A stretch of 64,000 nucleotides of DNA from Athripsodes cinereus (lineage: Eukaryota; Arthropoda; Insecta; Trichoptera; Leptoceridae). Under the pieces are notes generated by a model. That model made no database searches. It saw only the letters and a list, made by a program, of their open reading frames with translations, and was not told where the DNA came from. The translations under genes were made by a program, and so were the position numbers. The first letter of the stretch is position 1. Every line of letters starts with the position of its first letter. Below, one piece after another: positions 46,935-57,376 of the stretch. The DNA lies in assembly GCA_947579605.1 (NCBI GenBank), contig OX388322.1, positions 8,246,001 to 8,310,000 of the forward strand, given 5' to 3'.

Positions 46935-48709
46935 GAGTAAGTAAGTTTTCTACGAAACTTTCATAAATTTGAAATATTAATATATACCTATTATATAGAA
47001 AGTACTTGGTATAACATTACACAATAGTTGAATTTCCCCAGAGAGATAGTATAATGATATATTATCGTCAGAATACCAAATTCATACAATTTGTAACGTG
47101 AGCACGGGAATAAAGCACATTTGAAAATTGCTTACACATGTACAAGAATACTGAGATATTATGGTACAGAATTTTATCGTCTAGGTAACAGATTTTCACG
47201 TGCCACAATTTCCCAACGTGAAATTGATTTATTTGCGGAGTTGAACTAGAGAAATACAATTTACAAGTGCGTCATCAATACAGAAAGGCACCCACCACTT
47301 AACTTACAGTTTAGTTGACAAAATAATGGGGTGACATTTTTTGCTTCATAGGCGACAAAATCAAAGGCCGTTATATTAAGATAAAAAATAGTTATTTCTG
47401 TTCCTTTGCATGGTGAATGATGAATGTCATCCATGGACACCGTAAGTGACCATTTAAGTAAACCTATTTAATTCATAAGCGTTAAGAAGCCTTTCTGAAG
47501 AAGCCAAAGTTATATTATGTAAATTTGGATCTTCAATTTAGATATTTGAAGGGCCATGAAGACTTCCGTCAAGAGTTCACTGAAAAGAACGCAAATACCA
47601 CGCTATTTCATTTTGAGAATCGATTATTATAGATTCGAATACTACGAGATCATCGCTACTAAAGATAGATTAAATCTTTTTTGAGATGTCAGTTTTTCAC
47701 ACACCTTTTACGGCCTGTGTTTCATAAGAAAAAATCACCCGCATATCTGTCACGGAAGTATGAACACATTTATACCTTCAATACAAAGAAAGCTTGATTT
47801 AATTTCATATCTATATTTATTTTACATTTTGCTATTTTTATTGAGATTACATACCTACGAGTAGGTACATGATAATACGATGACGTCATAAGGATAATGT
47901 TGGATAAGACTCCTACATAATATTTTCTAAGATTTCTATAATTATATTCCCAATACTGGAAACCCACTCAGCAAGTAAAAATACATACAATGCAAACCTT
48001 CTTAGTAAATAATCAAGTAGCAATAGTTTCGAATCCATATACATGTAGGTCAGAGTTCATATTGCAAATATGATATGAATGAATGAAGTATATAATAATA
48101 TGAATTAAATATACTTAAACTTTTTTAAAAAATGGAAGTTTTATAAAAGGAAGGTTTTTTTTTTCTCCCTTGCTACCTACCACTTTTTGACTTCCTAGAA
48201 TTATACAGGGGTCAACTACTGCTTTCGGCTAATCGACTCCCAGATACAACAAATCACAATAATTTGGGATTATTATTTTTTTCAATAGCAAGAACATTAT
48301 GTCATTGTAACTCATGGATTTGCAGAAATTTTCATATATCTATTTATTTTAACCCCGAGAGGTACAAAATTTGTAAGCTATACTATAATAACTGATAAAG
48401 TCATTGCTAGCAAAACAATAATATCATATACACATAATGCATACTCATGAAGCTATATTGCTTTATACGTATCAGGATTACATAAAATATTTTGGAACAT
48501 ATGAATAAATAGTTAATTAATAATACACGATATATCTCTGTAGGTACCTAGCTACAGGTAAACACAATGGTCGATCTATTCGCTAATCGAATTGTGTTAG
48601 GTTAGCTGTTTTTCACAAGTGGTTATTATCAGCAATCAAATATATCATTTTATTGATCACACGACACTCAGTCATAACAACAACAGATTGTAGATTATTA
48701 TTTATCTAT
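46935..48709. other. Unannotated AT-rich sequence
   Basis: No gene or repeat recognised. Confidence 0.3.
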
Positions 48710-48770
48710 CTATACACTCAAGCCATATCCCACAAGTGAGGTTATCCTCTCTGTGCCAGTTAAAAATATA
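48710..48770 (-). mobile_element. (TAG)n-tailed SINE, deleted fragment
   Basis: The reverse complement has ACTGGCACAGAGAGGATAAC directly followed by CTCACTTGTGGGATATGGCT. The segment between GAGGACAG and CCCCACTTG of the full copy is missing. Confidence 0.6.
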
Positions 48771-49015
48771 AAAAAAAATTTAATGTATTATTCGCAGTTT
48801 TAAGTGGACATTAATGTTAATTGTTTTATCATTGTATTTTTAATAATTATATGTCAAAATAAAATAGGTACCTGAGAGCCATTAGGACTCAAGTGCATTT
48901 TTGACAAAAATGCCAAATTTACAAAAAAAGCGGATATAACACAACAGTCGTGAGTCTTAAGTACAGAAATGCTTAGGGTCATAAGAATTGAAGTGCGCAT
49001 CACTATGGTTTATAC

Positions 49016-51079
49016 TAGTGATGTAACGAATATTCGCATTCGCATTCGCGAATATTCGCATATTTCAAAGTATTCGCATTCGCAAAAAAATATGCGAATG
49101 TTTTGCGAATATTATTTTAGTAATAAAGTATCTGGTCTGTTCCGTGCTGGCCACATTTGTTGTATTGTTTCCTGTGTTCGTTTGCTTGATGATGTTATTA
49201 TTATTAGGAGAAATATGCATTTGTGGAGATTTAATTTATATGTTTGTTTTAAGTATTACAACTGCTATGAGTATAGGGCCCTACAATAATTTTATATTCT
49301 ATTTAAGGAATATTTATATCATACTACAAGGTGAACCACACTAAAGTATTCTCTCAGAATTTTCGGGGCTTGAAGACTAAGATCGAGGAGTTTAGAACAA
49401 ACTTATTTGCAAATAGTTATGATATAATTGTTCTGACGGAAGCTTGGCTAAATTGTGGCATATTTGACAGCGAACTTTTTCAAAACGAATATACAGTTTA
49501 CCGCAAGGATAGGGATTTCATGTTGAGTGGTAAAAGGGATGGAGGTGGGGTCTTAATTGCTGTGGATCGGACACTAGGATATTCATCCACTCTTGTTTGG
49601 GATGATACTGGTGAAAGTTTTTTTTACCAGTATTCGTTTTTCATCGGTAACGCATGAAAAAATGCTCACCGCTACTGGGTGTAGTATATGTATATACCGC
49701 GTTCCACATCCTTAGATACTTAAAACATCTTTTTTTAAAGTATATCTGAACGTTTAATCAGCTATTACGGCTAAAACGGATATTTGTCTTATTGGAGATT
49801 CCAATATCCCAACAATCCAATGGAAAAAAGACCCCGATGTTGATTCAATCTTTGTTCCGTATTCTTATTCGTGTCCTGTTGCGCAGTATTTGATAGAATC
49901 TATATCTTTTCTCAATATGTTTCAGTCTAACAGAGTTTATAACAGCAATCAAGTTATCTTGGATTTAGTTCTTTCAACTATTCCGTGTTCTGTTACCAGA
50001 TGTGACTCTCTACTGGTTGGTAAGGATTCACACTATCCTTCACTGTTGATAGATTATGAGTTTGAAATTGCTGAGGATTTGTCTCAAAACACACATTTTA
50101 AAAAATATGTCGATCAAGTTGAGAGAACTCAGTCTAAATTCATTCGTTTGGTTAGGAAGAGATTGCATTATCCTGTATTTATTAAAGATTTGCCTAAATT
50201 GGAATTGTGAAGAGTTTTGCTGGATGCATGCAACCTGAGAAAAATATGCTTGTCCGAATACGATGTGCCTAATATTTTAGATAGGATTAACTTTAGAATG
50301 CTTCCTTTAACAAGATCTTGTTTTCTGTTCTACATTAAAAAAAAACAAAAACGATTGCAGACTCAAGAAACCCTGTTTATAGAATTTTAAAGTGCCAATT
50401 ACGTCAGGTTTGTGAGAAAGGAGAGTTGAGGGTAGAATAAGATGAAATAAATATAAAAAAAAATGTATATGTTTGATAAAATGTGAAGTGTTTGGGATAG
50501 TATTAATTTTTAGACTGTTTTTTAAATTTTTAAACTTTTGATTTTTCTTTTTTAAGAGTTTTTTTTGTATTGTTATTGCATACATTAGTGAAGTGTGAAT
50601 GTGTTTGTGCGAATGAATGTATTAGGTATGTGTGCGAAATTGGGTGAGCAGCGATTTGTAATAGGAATTGGTGATTGGATGTATTGTGAATTAATACCTA
50701 TATTATGTGTAAGATTTTCTATAATTTTATTGTTTTGTGTGTTATTGCTGAAGTATGCACTGTTTCGATGTAAGACTATTGGAATGTTTTTGTCGCTTAC
50801 ATGTTTATATTTATATGTCTTTCATCTGTTGTGTATCATGTAAATGAAGAAACAAATCAGTAATTCGGTGAAAGTACCGGATACTTACCCGGTACATTGT
50901 GGAAAAAGGTACTGCAAGAAAATATTCTTTAAGAAAACCGAGGAGTTTTGGAATATTTCAAATTCCTATACCATTTTCAAGTCAATATTCGCATTCGCAT
51001 TCGCATTCGCGAATGTCGGCATGAAATATTCGCATTCGCATTCGCGAATATCCAAAATCAGACATTCGTTACATCACTA
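49016..51079. mobile_element. hAT-like composite, short copy (2064 bp), 8-bp TSD
   Basis: Perfect 8-bp duplication GTTTATAC at 49008-49015 and 51080-51087. The ends TAGTGATGTAACGAAT and ATTCGTTACATCACTA are exact inverted repeats. Both subterminal regions (49031-49110 and 50985-51055) are packed with ATTCGC hexamers in both orientations. Between them is a plus-oriented Jockey/CR1-type LINE (about 49128-50862) rather than a transposase, so mobility must come from a transposase in trans. Relative to the copy at 54990-59283 it lacks the LINE middle (one junction near 50090) but is otherwise almost identical. A P-like superfamily is the alternative for an 8-bp TSD. Confidence 0.85.
49128..50862 (+). 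pseudogene. Jockey/CR1-type LINE inside the hAT-like element (RT deleted)
   Basis: The frame at 49331-49657 opens at GTG and reads FSQNFRGLKTKIEEFRTN, DIIVLTEAWLNCGI and KRDGGGVLIAVDRT: the N-terminal part of an APE-type endonuclease with its conserved Asn, Thr-Glu and GGGV(L/A)IAV blocks. It stops at IGNA. More endonuclease-like sequence follows in broken frames (49890-50090). The element then jumps to the C-terminal KKYVDQVERTQSKFIRLVRK, skipping the whole RT. The 3' UTR ends CATCTGTTGTGTATCATG and TAAATGAAGAAACAAAT, matching the stand-alone 3' end at 26548-26643. Confidence 0.8.
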
Positions 51080-51087
51080 GTTTATAC

Positions 51088-51510
51088 TATATCGAGGGTA
51101 TACAACCATAATGCACTAATTCATTTTAGTTTTGAGATGACATGGTGGCAGTTAAATGAAAAAAAATTGTTTAGATCAATACGAATTTGCCATGTATTAT
51201 TTGAACATTAATTAAGATGATATTGGTAAATGACTTTTAGGCTTTGCAAACAAATTCAAACATAGGAAAAATGTTAATTACTTGAATAGTTTTTGATAAT
51301 TTTTGAAGCACTAGTCTGACTTAGTGCATTTTGATTGTATACCATCGATACAGCTTATTACTAGTAAAATATTGAGATTTTTCAATTAAAAAATTGCATT
51401 TGAAAATGGCATTTTAGTACTTAAGACTAAATGGCCTCTTAAGTACAGAAATATGAATCCAAATATAACACATCAGAAACTCCTGTGGCTCCTGAACTCC
51501 TGGAATTGCT
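51088..51510. other. Unannotated AT-rich sequence
   Basis: No feature recognised. Confidence 0.3.
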
Positions 51511-51625
51511 CATCGTTGAATTTAAAATGTAAAATGTCTTTTTTCGAACACCCGTCTTTTACAGGAAACTCGAAAACTAACAGAAAACAGTGGGATACCT
51601 ATTCTTTGCCAAGCGCTCCACGGTT
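51511..51625 (-). mobile_element. (TAG)n-tailed SINE, 5' part
   Basis: The reverse complement holds CCGTGGAGCGCTTGGCAAAG, TTTTCGAGTTTCCTGTAAAA, GACGGGTGTTCGAAAAAAGA and ACATTTTAAATTCAACGATG. It ends there; the 3' half is missing. Confidence 0.75.
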
Positions 51626-52198
51626 TAGACGTAATTCCAGGTATCCTAATTAGCAAATTCTTTATTTCCGTTCCTGTATTATGTATGTAGCGGATACAAT
51701 TATAGTAAAGACGCACAATACAACCAGTGGATCGCTAAGAAAACCGAGGACGTTGTCTGACCTTCATATTACGAATCGTTACAATTATACTATATACTGT
51801 AAGTATGTTTTATACATAATATACAATGTGACTAGAGTCATCATCATAATAGTAATAAAAGCAATACAAATCCATCACGATAGTCGTTAATATGTTTACA
51901 TACACATTATGCAAAAATGTTAGTACACATATGAACAATAATAATACGAGTAAATATTATGCATATTTATCTAATAAGATAATAATATAACAGCATACAG
52001 AGTTGCGTCAATTCATAAAGCAGTCTTCTAATCTCATTTTAACCAAGTCTGAATAAAATAAATTACCACTATAACGAAAATTTGTGAGCTGAAAACTAAA
52101 TTTATGTCACGTAAAATTATGAAAAGGGAAATTAAACAATAAAATTTAGTGATATAACACTTGAAACAAAAAAAAATGGTATTAAGTACCTATTTGAC
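51626..52198. other. Unannotated AT-rich sequence
   Basis: No feature recognised. Confidence 0.3.
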
Positions 52199-52208
52199 TA
52201 TTATTATT

Positions 52209-52551
52209 AAATAAAATAAATAAGTTAAGATGGTTTGGGCACGTGGAAAGAATGAATGAGAACAGAATGACTAAGAAGATTTATTTGACTGAGAGGAATG
52301 GTGCGCGGAGACGTGGACGTCCGAGGATCAAATGGCAAGATCATTTAAATCAAATCCCACATGACGGTCCTGTGTTGAGCACATTGAACAGGGGAGCATG
52401 CATGAGGAATCGTATGGGGAGCATGCATGAGGAATCGTATGACAGTGACGGAAGCGAAAAATGTATGCAAGGATAGAAAGAAGTGGCGCTCGATCCTTTC
52501 TGCCTACCCCGCGAGGGAAGCGGCATGATGGTATGTATGGATGTATGTAAG
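52209..52551 (+). pseudogene. RTE LINE 3' end, 5'-truncated
   Basis: Encodes RWFGHVERMNENRMTKKIY, GARRRGRPRIKWQDHLNQI and the AYPAREAA-type end with a (TATG)n tail: the last about 100 codons of the 3386-4612 polyprotein. GCATGCATGAGGAATCGTAT is tandemly duplicated (52397-52440), shifting the frame. TATTATTATT at 52199-52208 and 52552-52561 is a possible TSD, but low-complexity. Confidence 0.85.
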
Positions 52552-52561
52552 TATTATTATT

Positions 52562-54268
52562 TATAAGATTACGGCATCCCGTCTATTGTAGGACGATTTG
52601 TGCCAAGTTCAATATTTTTAAAAGGTTTTTTATAATTTTAAGGCACTTTTCTATAAAATAATTTTAAAAAATTGGCGGATTTTAAAATTTCGTGATATAC
52701 AGAAAGCGTATCAGTTTGCAATAGGCAAGACAAGTATTTGAGCATAACAATGTAAAAAATAATAATTGCCCAAGCAGAAAGTGTTACAGGTATTTATGGA
52801 ATATTTGAATATTTGTATCCCATCCACATTTATTGCAAGTTGCAACATATTCCAAGAGTAGCGAAAAATTCAAATTGTTCAATCAATTTCGCTACTACGA
52901 AATTTGACCTTTGTCATTCTAAATAGGAAATATGATAAACTAACTGTCTTCAAAATAATGAACTTAAAACACGGAATATTCCAATTTCATTTAGAGACAA
53001 AAAACAATAAGTAATTTGTAACTTTAAATTGCTATTTAGGGAAAGACCATATCATAATTTTCCATTTTATTACCATGTTGATGATTACACAACTAGTATT
53101 AGGACAAATACGACTATCAAAATAATCGTTCAACAATTTCATTAAGAAGGAATAACTTAGAGATTTAGATTTAACCAAGCGAAAACTTAAAAGAGACCAA
53201 CCAAATTTTACATAGACATTATTCCTATTTATCTGCAATTACAAATGTTTGCTCCCTTGAAGATTAGATAAAATTGCTTGAGATAATCTCTTGCTATTTT
53301 CTAACTCTTAAAAACCCTTTTTTAAAAAGAAGAAAATCAACAGACCTAGAAAAATTATATTGATTATTTAAGATGGCTATGCAATATAGAAAACTGGAGT
53401 GAGGAGTGTGGAGAAATTCTTCCGACAGGTGCATGACAAAGGGGCCTTTCTAAGAGTAATAAAATCTAATACGCCACAAAGAGAAGAAGAAACAAGATAA
53501 TGTTAAGGAATTGTCCTAAGAAAAAAAAACAACTTTGTAAATAATCTGAGTTTTTCAGAAAGTTACAGAAGATAATGTTTTCATTGGTTTCTAGAAAAAG
53601 AGATAAGAGTCGAGCATTCCCGAACTAATTGCATCAGTACCAAGGATTTATCAGATATGATAGGTACATACATAATAAAACTATGTGTAAAATGTAGATA
53701 GTAATGACGGCTTCATATTTATTTAAACATGGAAATGTGTAGTTCAATAAGGAACTATTCACGGAAATATTAGTATCCATTCATTCGATAGGGTAGGTAT
53801 GTTATATATTTTGATAGGGGCTTATTTGATATGCATTGTTTGCGGATTGCACTTCTCATAAAACAAAGCGTTTTAATCCCCATTTACCTAATGGTAATAT
53901 TATTAGCAGTGTTTTAAGACAATAAAAACCTAATCTTAATTGTTCAGCAAGGTATATCTCTATGTAGGTAAATATGTAAATTAATTGATGTGATAGAGGT
54001 AACAATTAAATCCAAGGAAAGCATAGATAATAACAGTGCACATTGTGTTATATGCAACGATAATCAGAGTATAGTATAATTATTGTGTTTGTGTCTTGGA
54101 TGCATTTATAATACGAGTATTCAAATGTTAAGTGTTTTTGCTAAATAATATTGTCTACGGCTTTAAACTTGATATCTGAAGTCGCCGTTTGAAATGTTTA
54201 GAATATTTACTAATTTTTTTATTATTGTTTATCGGATTTGGGTTTAGATGACAAAACCAATCAGAAAC
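52562..54268. other. Unannotated AT-rich sequence
   Basis: A minus frame near 53100-53230 includes SYSFLMKLLNDYFDSRI, faintly like a Jockey pol C-terminus, but too degenerate to annotate. No other feature. Confidence 0.3.
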
Positions 54269-54321
54269 CTCGATTGGAGAACCATGTCTACACAATGCAA
54301 CATTGTGTAGAATCCAATCGG
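54269..54321. mobile_element. Minimal hairpin with the same ends as the 5701-5822 MITE
   Basis: CTCGATTGGAGAACCATGTC, then TACACAATG/CATTGTGTA around a tiny loop, then ATCCAATCGG. It keeps the termini of the 5701-5822 family but almost no interior. Confidence 0.5.
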
Positions 54322-54634
54322 AAGAAGTAAGAAAGGTGTCCCAACGCTTACGAATTGACTCTAGGCTGGCGTTAGTGATCACTTTCGGTGTCCGTGGACA
54401 GCGTTCACCAATTCCACCATTCTCACTGTCACGATGTAAGGTCCACCAATCGAGAGACGCTTTATGCAAACCTTAGAAGCAACCATCTTTTTGGGATCTC
54501 ATTAAAGCGTCTCTCGATTGGTGGACCTTAATCGTGACAGTGAGAATGGTGGAATTGGTGAACGTTGTCCACGGACACCGAAAGTGATCACTAACGCCAG
54601 CCTAGAGCCAATTCGTAAGCGTTCTTACTTCTTC
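54321..54634. repeat. Large foldback repeat, arms about 130-140 bp
   Basis: The left arm (54321-54464) begins GAAGAAGTAAGAA and passes through GGCTGGCGTTAGTGATCACT to CGAGAGACGCTTTA. The right arm (54503-54634) is its inverted complement, TAAAGCGTCTCTCG to CTTACTTCTTC. Arms are about 95% identical over most of their length, with a 10-base insertion (AGGTGTCCCA) in the left arm; spacer about 38 bp. The arms are richer in G+C than the surroundings. No frame. Confidence 0.85.
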
Positions 54635-54981
54635 ATTTTATCCTCTTTCGCAATACACCTTTTCTATTAAAATGACAAGAGACCGCTAGAGTATCGTGGG
54701 AAGAGATGATTCACTTGCCGCGAAGAAGCTATTCTATAAGAGAGGATATTGGTGTCTGTATTAAGCGTTGATTTTTTTTACGTTTGGGGCTATTTTCTTT
54801 TGCTCAATCATTAAAAGGTTATTATTTAGTAAAGAAAACAAAGTTATAATTTATTTTTGTTATTTAATTATTTTGTTTACCACGCAGATATTTTCGTCTG
54901 TTATTCAAAAATGATTTATTTATCGACTTATTATTGAACATAACAAAACAAACCAACGATAACGAAACCAATATGATAATA
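54635..54981. other. Unannotated AT-rich sequence
   Basis: No feature recognised. Confidence 0.3.
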
Positions 54982-56677
54982 ATACCTACTAGTGATGTAA
55001 CGAATATTCGCATTCGCATTCGCATTCGCGAATATTCGCATATTTCAAAGTACAGTATTCGCATTCGCATTCGCAAAAAAATATGCGAATGTTTTGCGAA
55101 TATTATTTAAGTAATAAAGTATCTGGTCTGTTCCGTGTTGGCCACATTTGTTGTATTGTTTCCTGTGTTCGTTTGCTTGATGATGTTATTATTATTAGGA
55201 GAAATATGCATTTGTGGAGATTTAATTTATATGTTTGTTTTAAGTATTACAACTGCTATGAGTATAGGGCCCTACAATAATTTTATATTCTATTTAAGGA
55301 ATATTTATATCATACTACAAGGTGAACCACACTAAAGTATTCTCTCAGAATTTTCGGGGCTTGAAGACTAAGATCGAGGAGTTTAGAGCAAACTTATTTG
55401 CAAATAGTTATGATATAATTGTTCTGACGGAAGCTTGGCTAAATTGTGGCATATTTAACAGCGAACTTTTTCAAAACGAATATACAGTTTACCGGAAGGA
55501 TAGGGATTTCATGTTGAGTGGTAAAAGGGATGGAGGTGGGGTCTTAATTGCTGTGGATCGGACACTAGGATATTCATCCACTCTTGTTTGGGATGATACT
55601 GGTGAAAGTTTTTTTTACCAGTATTCGTTTTTCATCGGTAACGCATGAAAAAATGCTCACCGCTACTGGGTGTAGTATATGTATATACCGCCTTCCACAT
55701 CCTTAGATACTTAAAACATCTTTTTTTAAAGTATATCTGAACGTTTAATCAGCTATTACGGCAAAACGGATATTTGTCTTATTGGAGATTCCAATATCCC
55801 AACAATCCAATGGAAAAAAGACCCCGATGTTGATTCAATCTTTGTTCCGTATTCTTATTCGTGTCCTGTTGCGCAGTATTTGATAGAATCTATATCTTTC
55901 TCAATATGTTTCAGTCTAACGGAGTTTATAACAGCAATCAAGTTATCTTGGATTTAGTTCTTTCAACTATTCCGTGTTCTGTTACCAGATGTGACTCTCC
56001 ACTGGTTGGTAAGGATTCACACTATCCTTCACTGTTGATAGATTATGAGTTTGAAATTGCTGAGGATTTGTCTCAAAATATGATCCAGAAATTAATATAC
56101 TTTAAGTCAAACTTTTCGGAAATAAATTTTGAACTACAAAGTGTTGATTGGGTCAGTGTTTTGGGAAACGGACCGGTGAATAAGATGATTGAATCTTTTT
56201 ATGGTTATGTTTTGCCAATAATTGAGAAGCATACACCTACATATGAAGAGGGTGTCACCTAATAATTTTCCCAAATGGTTCTCTAATAAAACTGTGTTGT
56301 TGTTTAAGAGAAAGTCCAAGGCTTGGCGTAAGTGGAAGATGAACCGTAATGATTCTAACTACAATTTATTTTTTCAACTAAGAGCTCAGTTAAAGTTGTC
56401 GCAGAATCACGATTATAGGTCTTTTATTAATAACACTGAGAAGTCACTTAAGGGCAATGTCAAGTCTTTCTTTTCATTCGTGAATTCCCTTAAAGAATCT
56501 AGAGGCTATCCAAGGGTAATGGGTGACGGTGACCAGACTTCGAGCGATCCAGAGGGAATTGCAAACTTGTTTTCGACGTTTTTTGGTTCTGTATTTTCAC
56601 CGAATAATTTGCATGATTCTAATACTAAAGAATTGGAAAATATTTTAACTAACTCATGTTTATCCATGGTTAATATC

Positions 56678-56935
56678 CCGTGGAGCACCCGGTAAAGAAT
56701 TGGTCTCCCACTCTTCTGCGTAAGTTTTCGAGTGTCCTGTAAAAGGCAGGTGTTCGAAAAAAATAAGACATTTTACATCTTAAATTCAGCGATGAGGCTT
56801 GCCACCCATCCTGAATGTCTTGATTTTATATTGGCACGAAGAGGACAGTTTGCATGTTTCTTACGTGCAGCTGATCTGCTGGCTACCCCACTTGTGGGAT
56901 ATGCCGTGATGGTATAGTAGTAGTAGTAGTAGTAG
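56678..56935 (+). mobile_element. (TAG)n-tailed SINE nested in the LINE
   Basis: Full-length copy from CCGTGGAGCACCCGGTAAAG to a (TAG)n tail of about eight units, very similar to 35583-35830. The direct repeat TAATATC (56671-56677 and 56936-56942) flanks it. Removing it rejoins the LINE frame (SMVNI then LKSDIHKRLL), so the host site is well defined. Confidence 0.9.
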
Positions 56936-57070
56936 TAATATCTTGAAATCTGATATTCATAAACGTTTATTAGGTATAGATGAGACGAAAGGAGTTGGCC
57001 CTGATGGTCTAGCACCAATATATTAAAGAGATGTGTAAGTCATTTAACCAAACCATTGTATCTGACATTT

Positions 57071-57376
57071 ATTAGAACACCTTGCTGCAGGAGGCAATCT
57101 AGACTATGGGACATGGAAAACCCTAAATCGACTGAGATCTGGTGTAGGAAACTGCCGCGACAATAGAGAACGATTGGGCTTCCTACAGGACGAATCCGGA
57201 GCGTGTGACTGTGGTGCAGCACAGACTATGCCACACTTGTTGGAGTGTCCATTGTGCCCTGTCACTTGCACTATGGAGGATACTTTTGACGCATCTCCAC
57301 CTGCTGCGCGTTTTGCGCAGTACTGGAAATCAGTTTGATGGGTTTTTTCTCTGGGTTTCGACACGATAAATAAATT
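57071..57376 (+). pseudogene. C-terminus of a second LINE nested in the first
   Basis: An uninterrupted frame from 57081 to the TGA at 57336-57338 reads TWKTLNRLRSGVGNCRDNR, then CDCGAAQTMPHLLECPLCP and AARFAQYWKSV. The C-x-C-x7-H-x3-C knuckle and the following Thr-Met-Glu-Asp segment are typical of the C-terminus of some insect LINE polyproteins. A short 3' UTR ends ACGATAAATAAATT. ATTAG at both edges may be the TSD. Outside it the host LINE RT frame resumes (SLQEGCFPCKWKMASI). Confidence 0.75.

Noticed and set aside
48969..49344. 106- and 66-codon plus frames with IRIRIRE or LLLGEICICGDL content
   Set aside because: The first reads through the ATTCGC hexamers; the second lies in the LINE 5' region, repeats at 55083-55335 and shows no ORF1 motif.
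53032..53238. Possible Jockey pol C-terminus (SFLMKLLNDYFDSRI)
   Set aside because: Only one short block resembles the motif; no tail, TSD or second motif.
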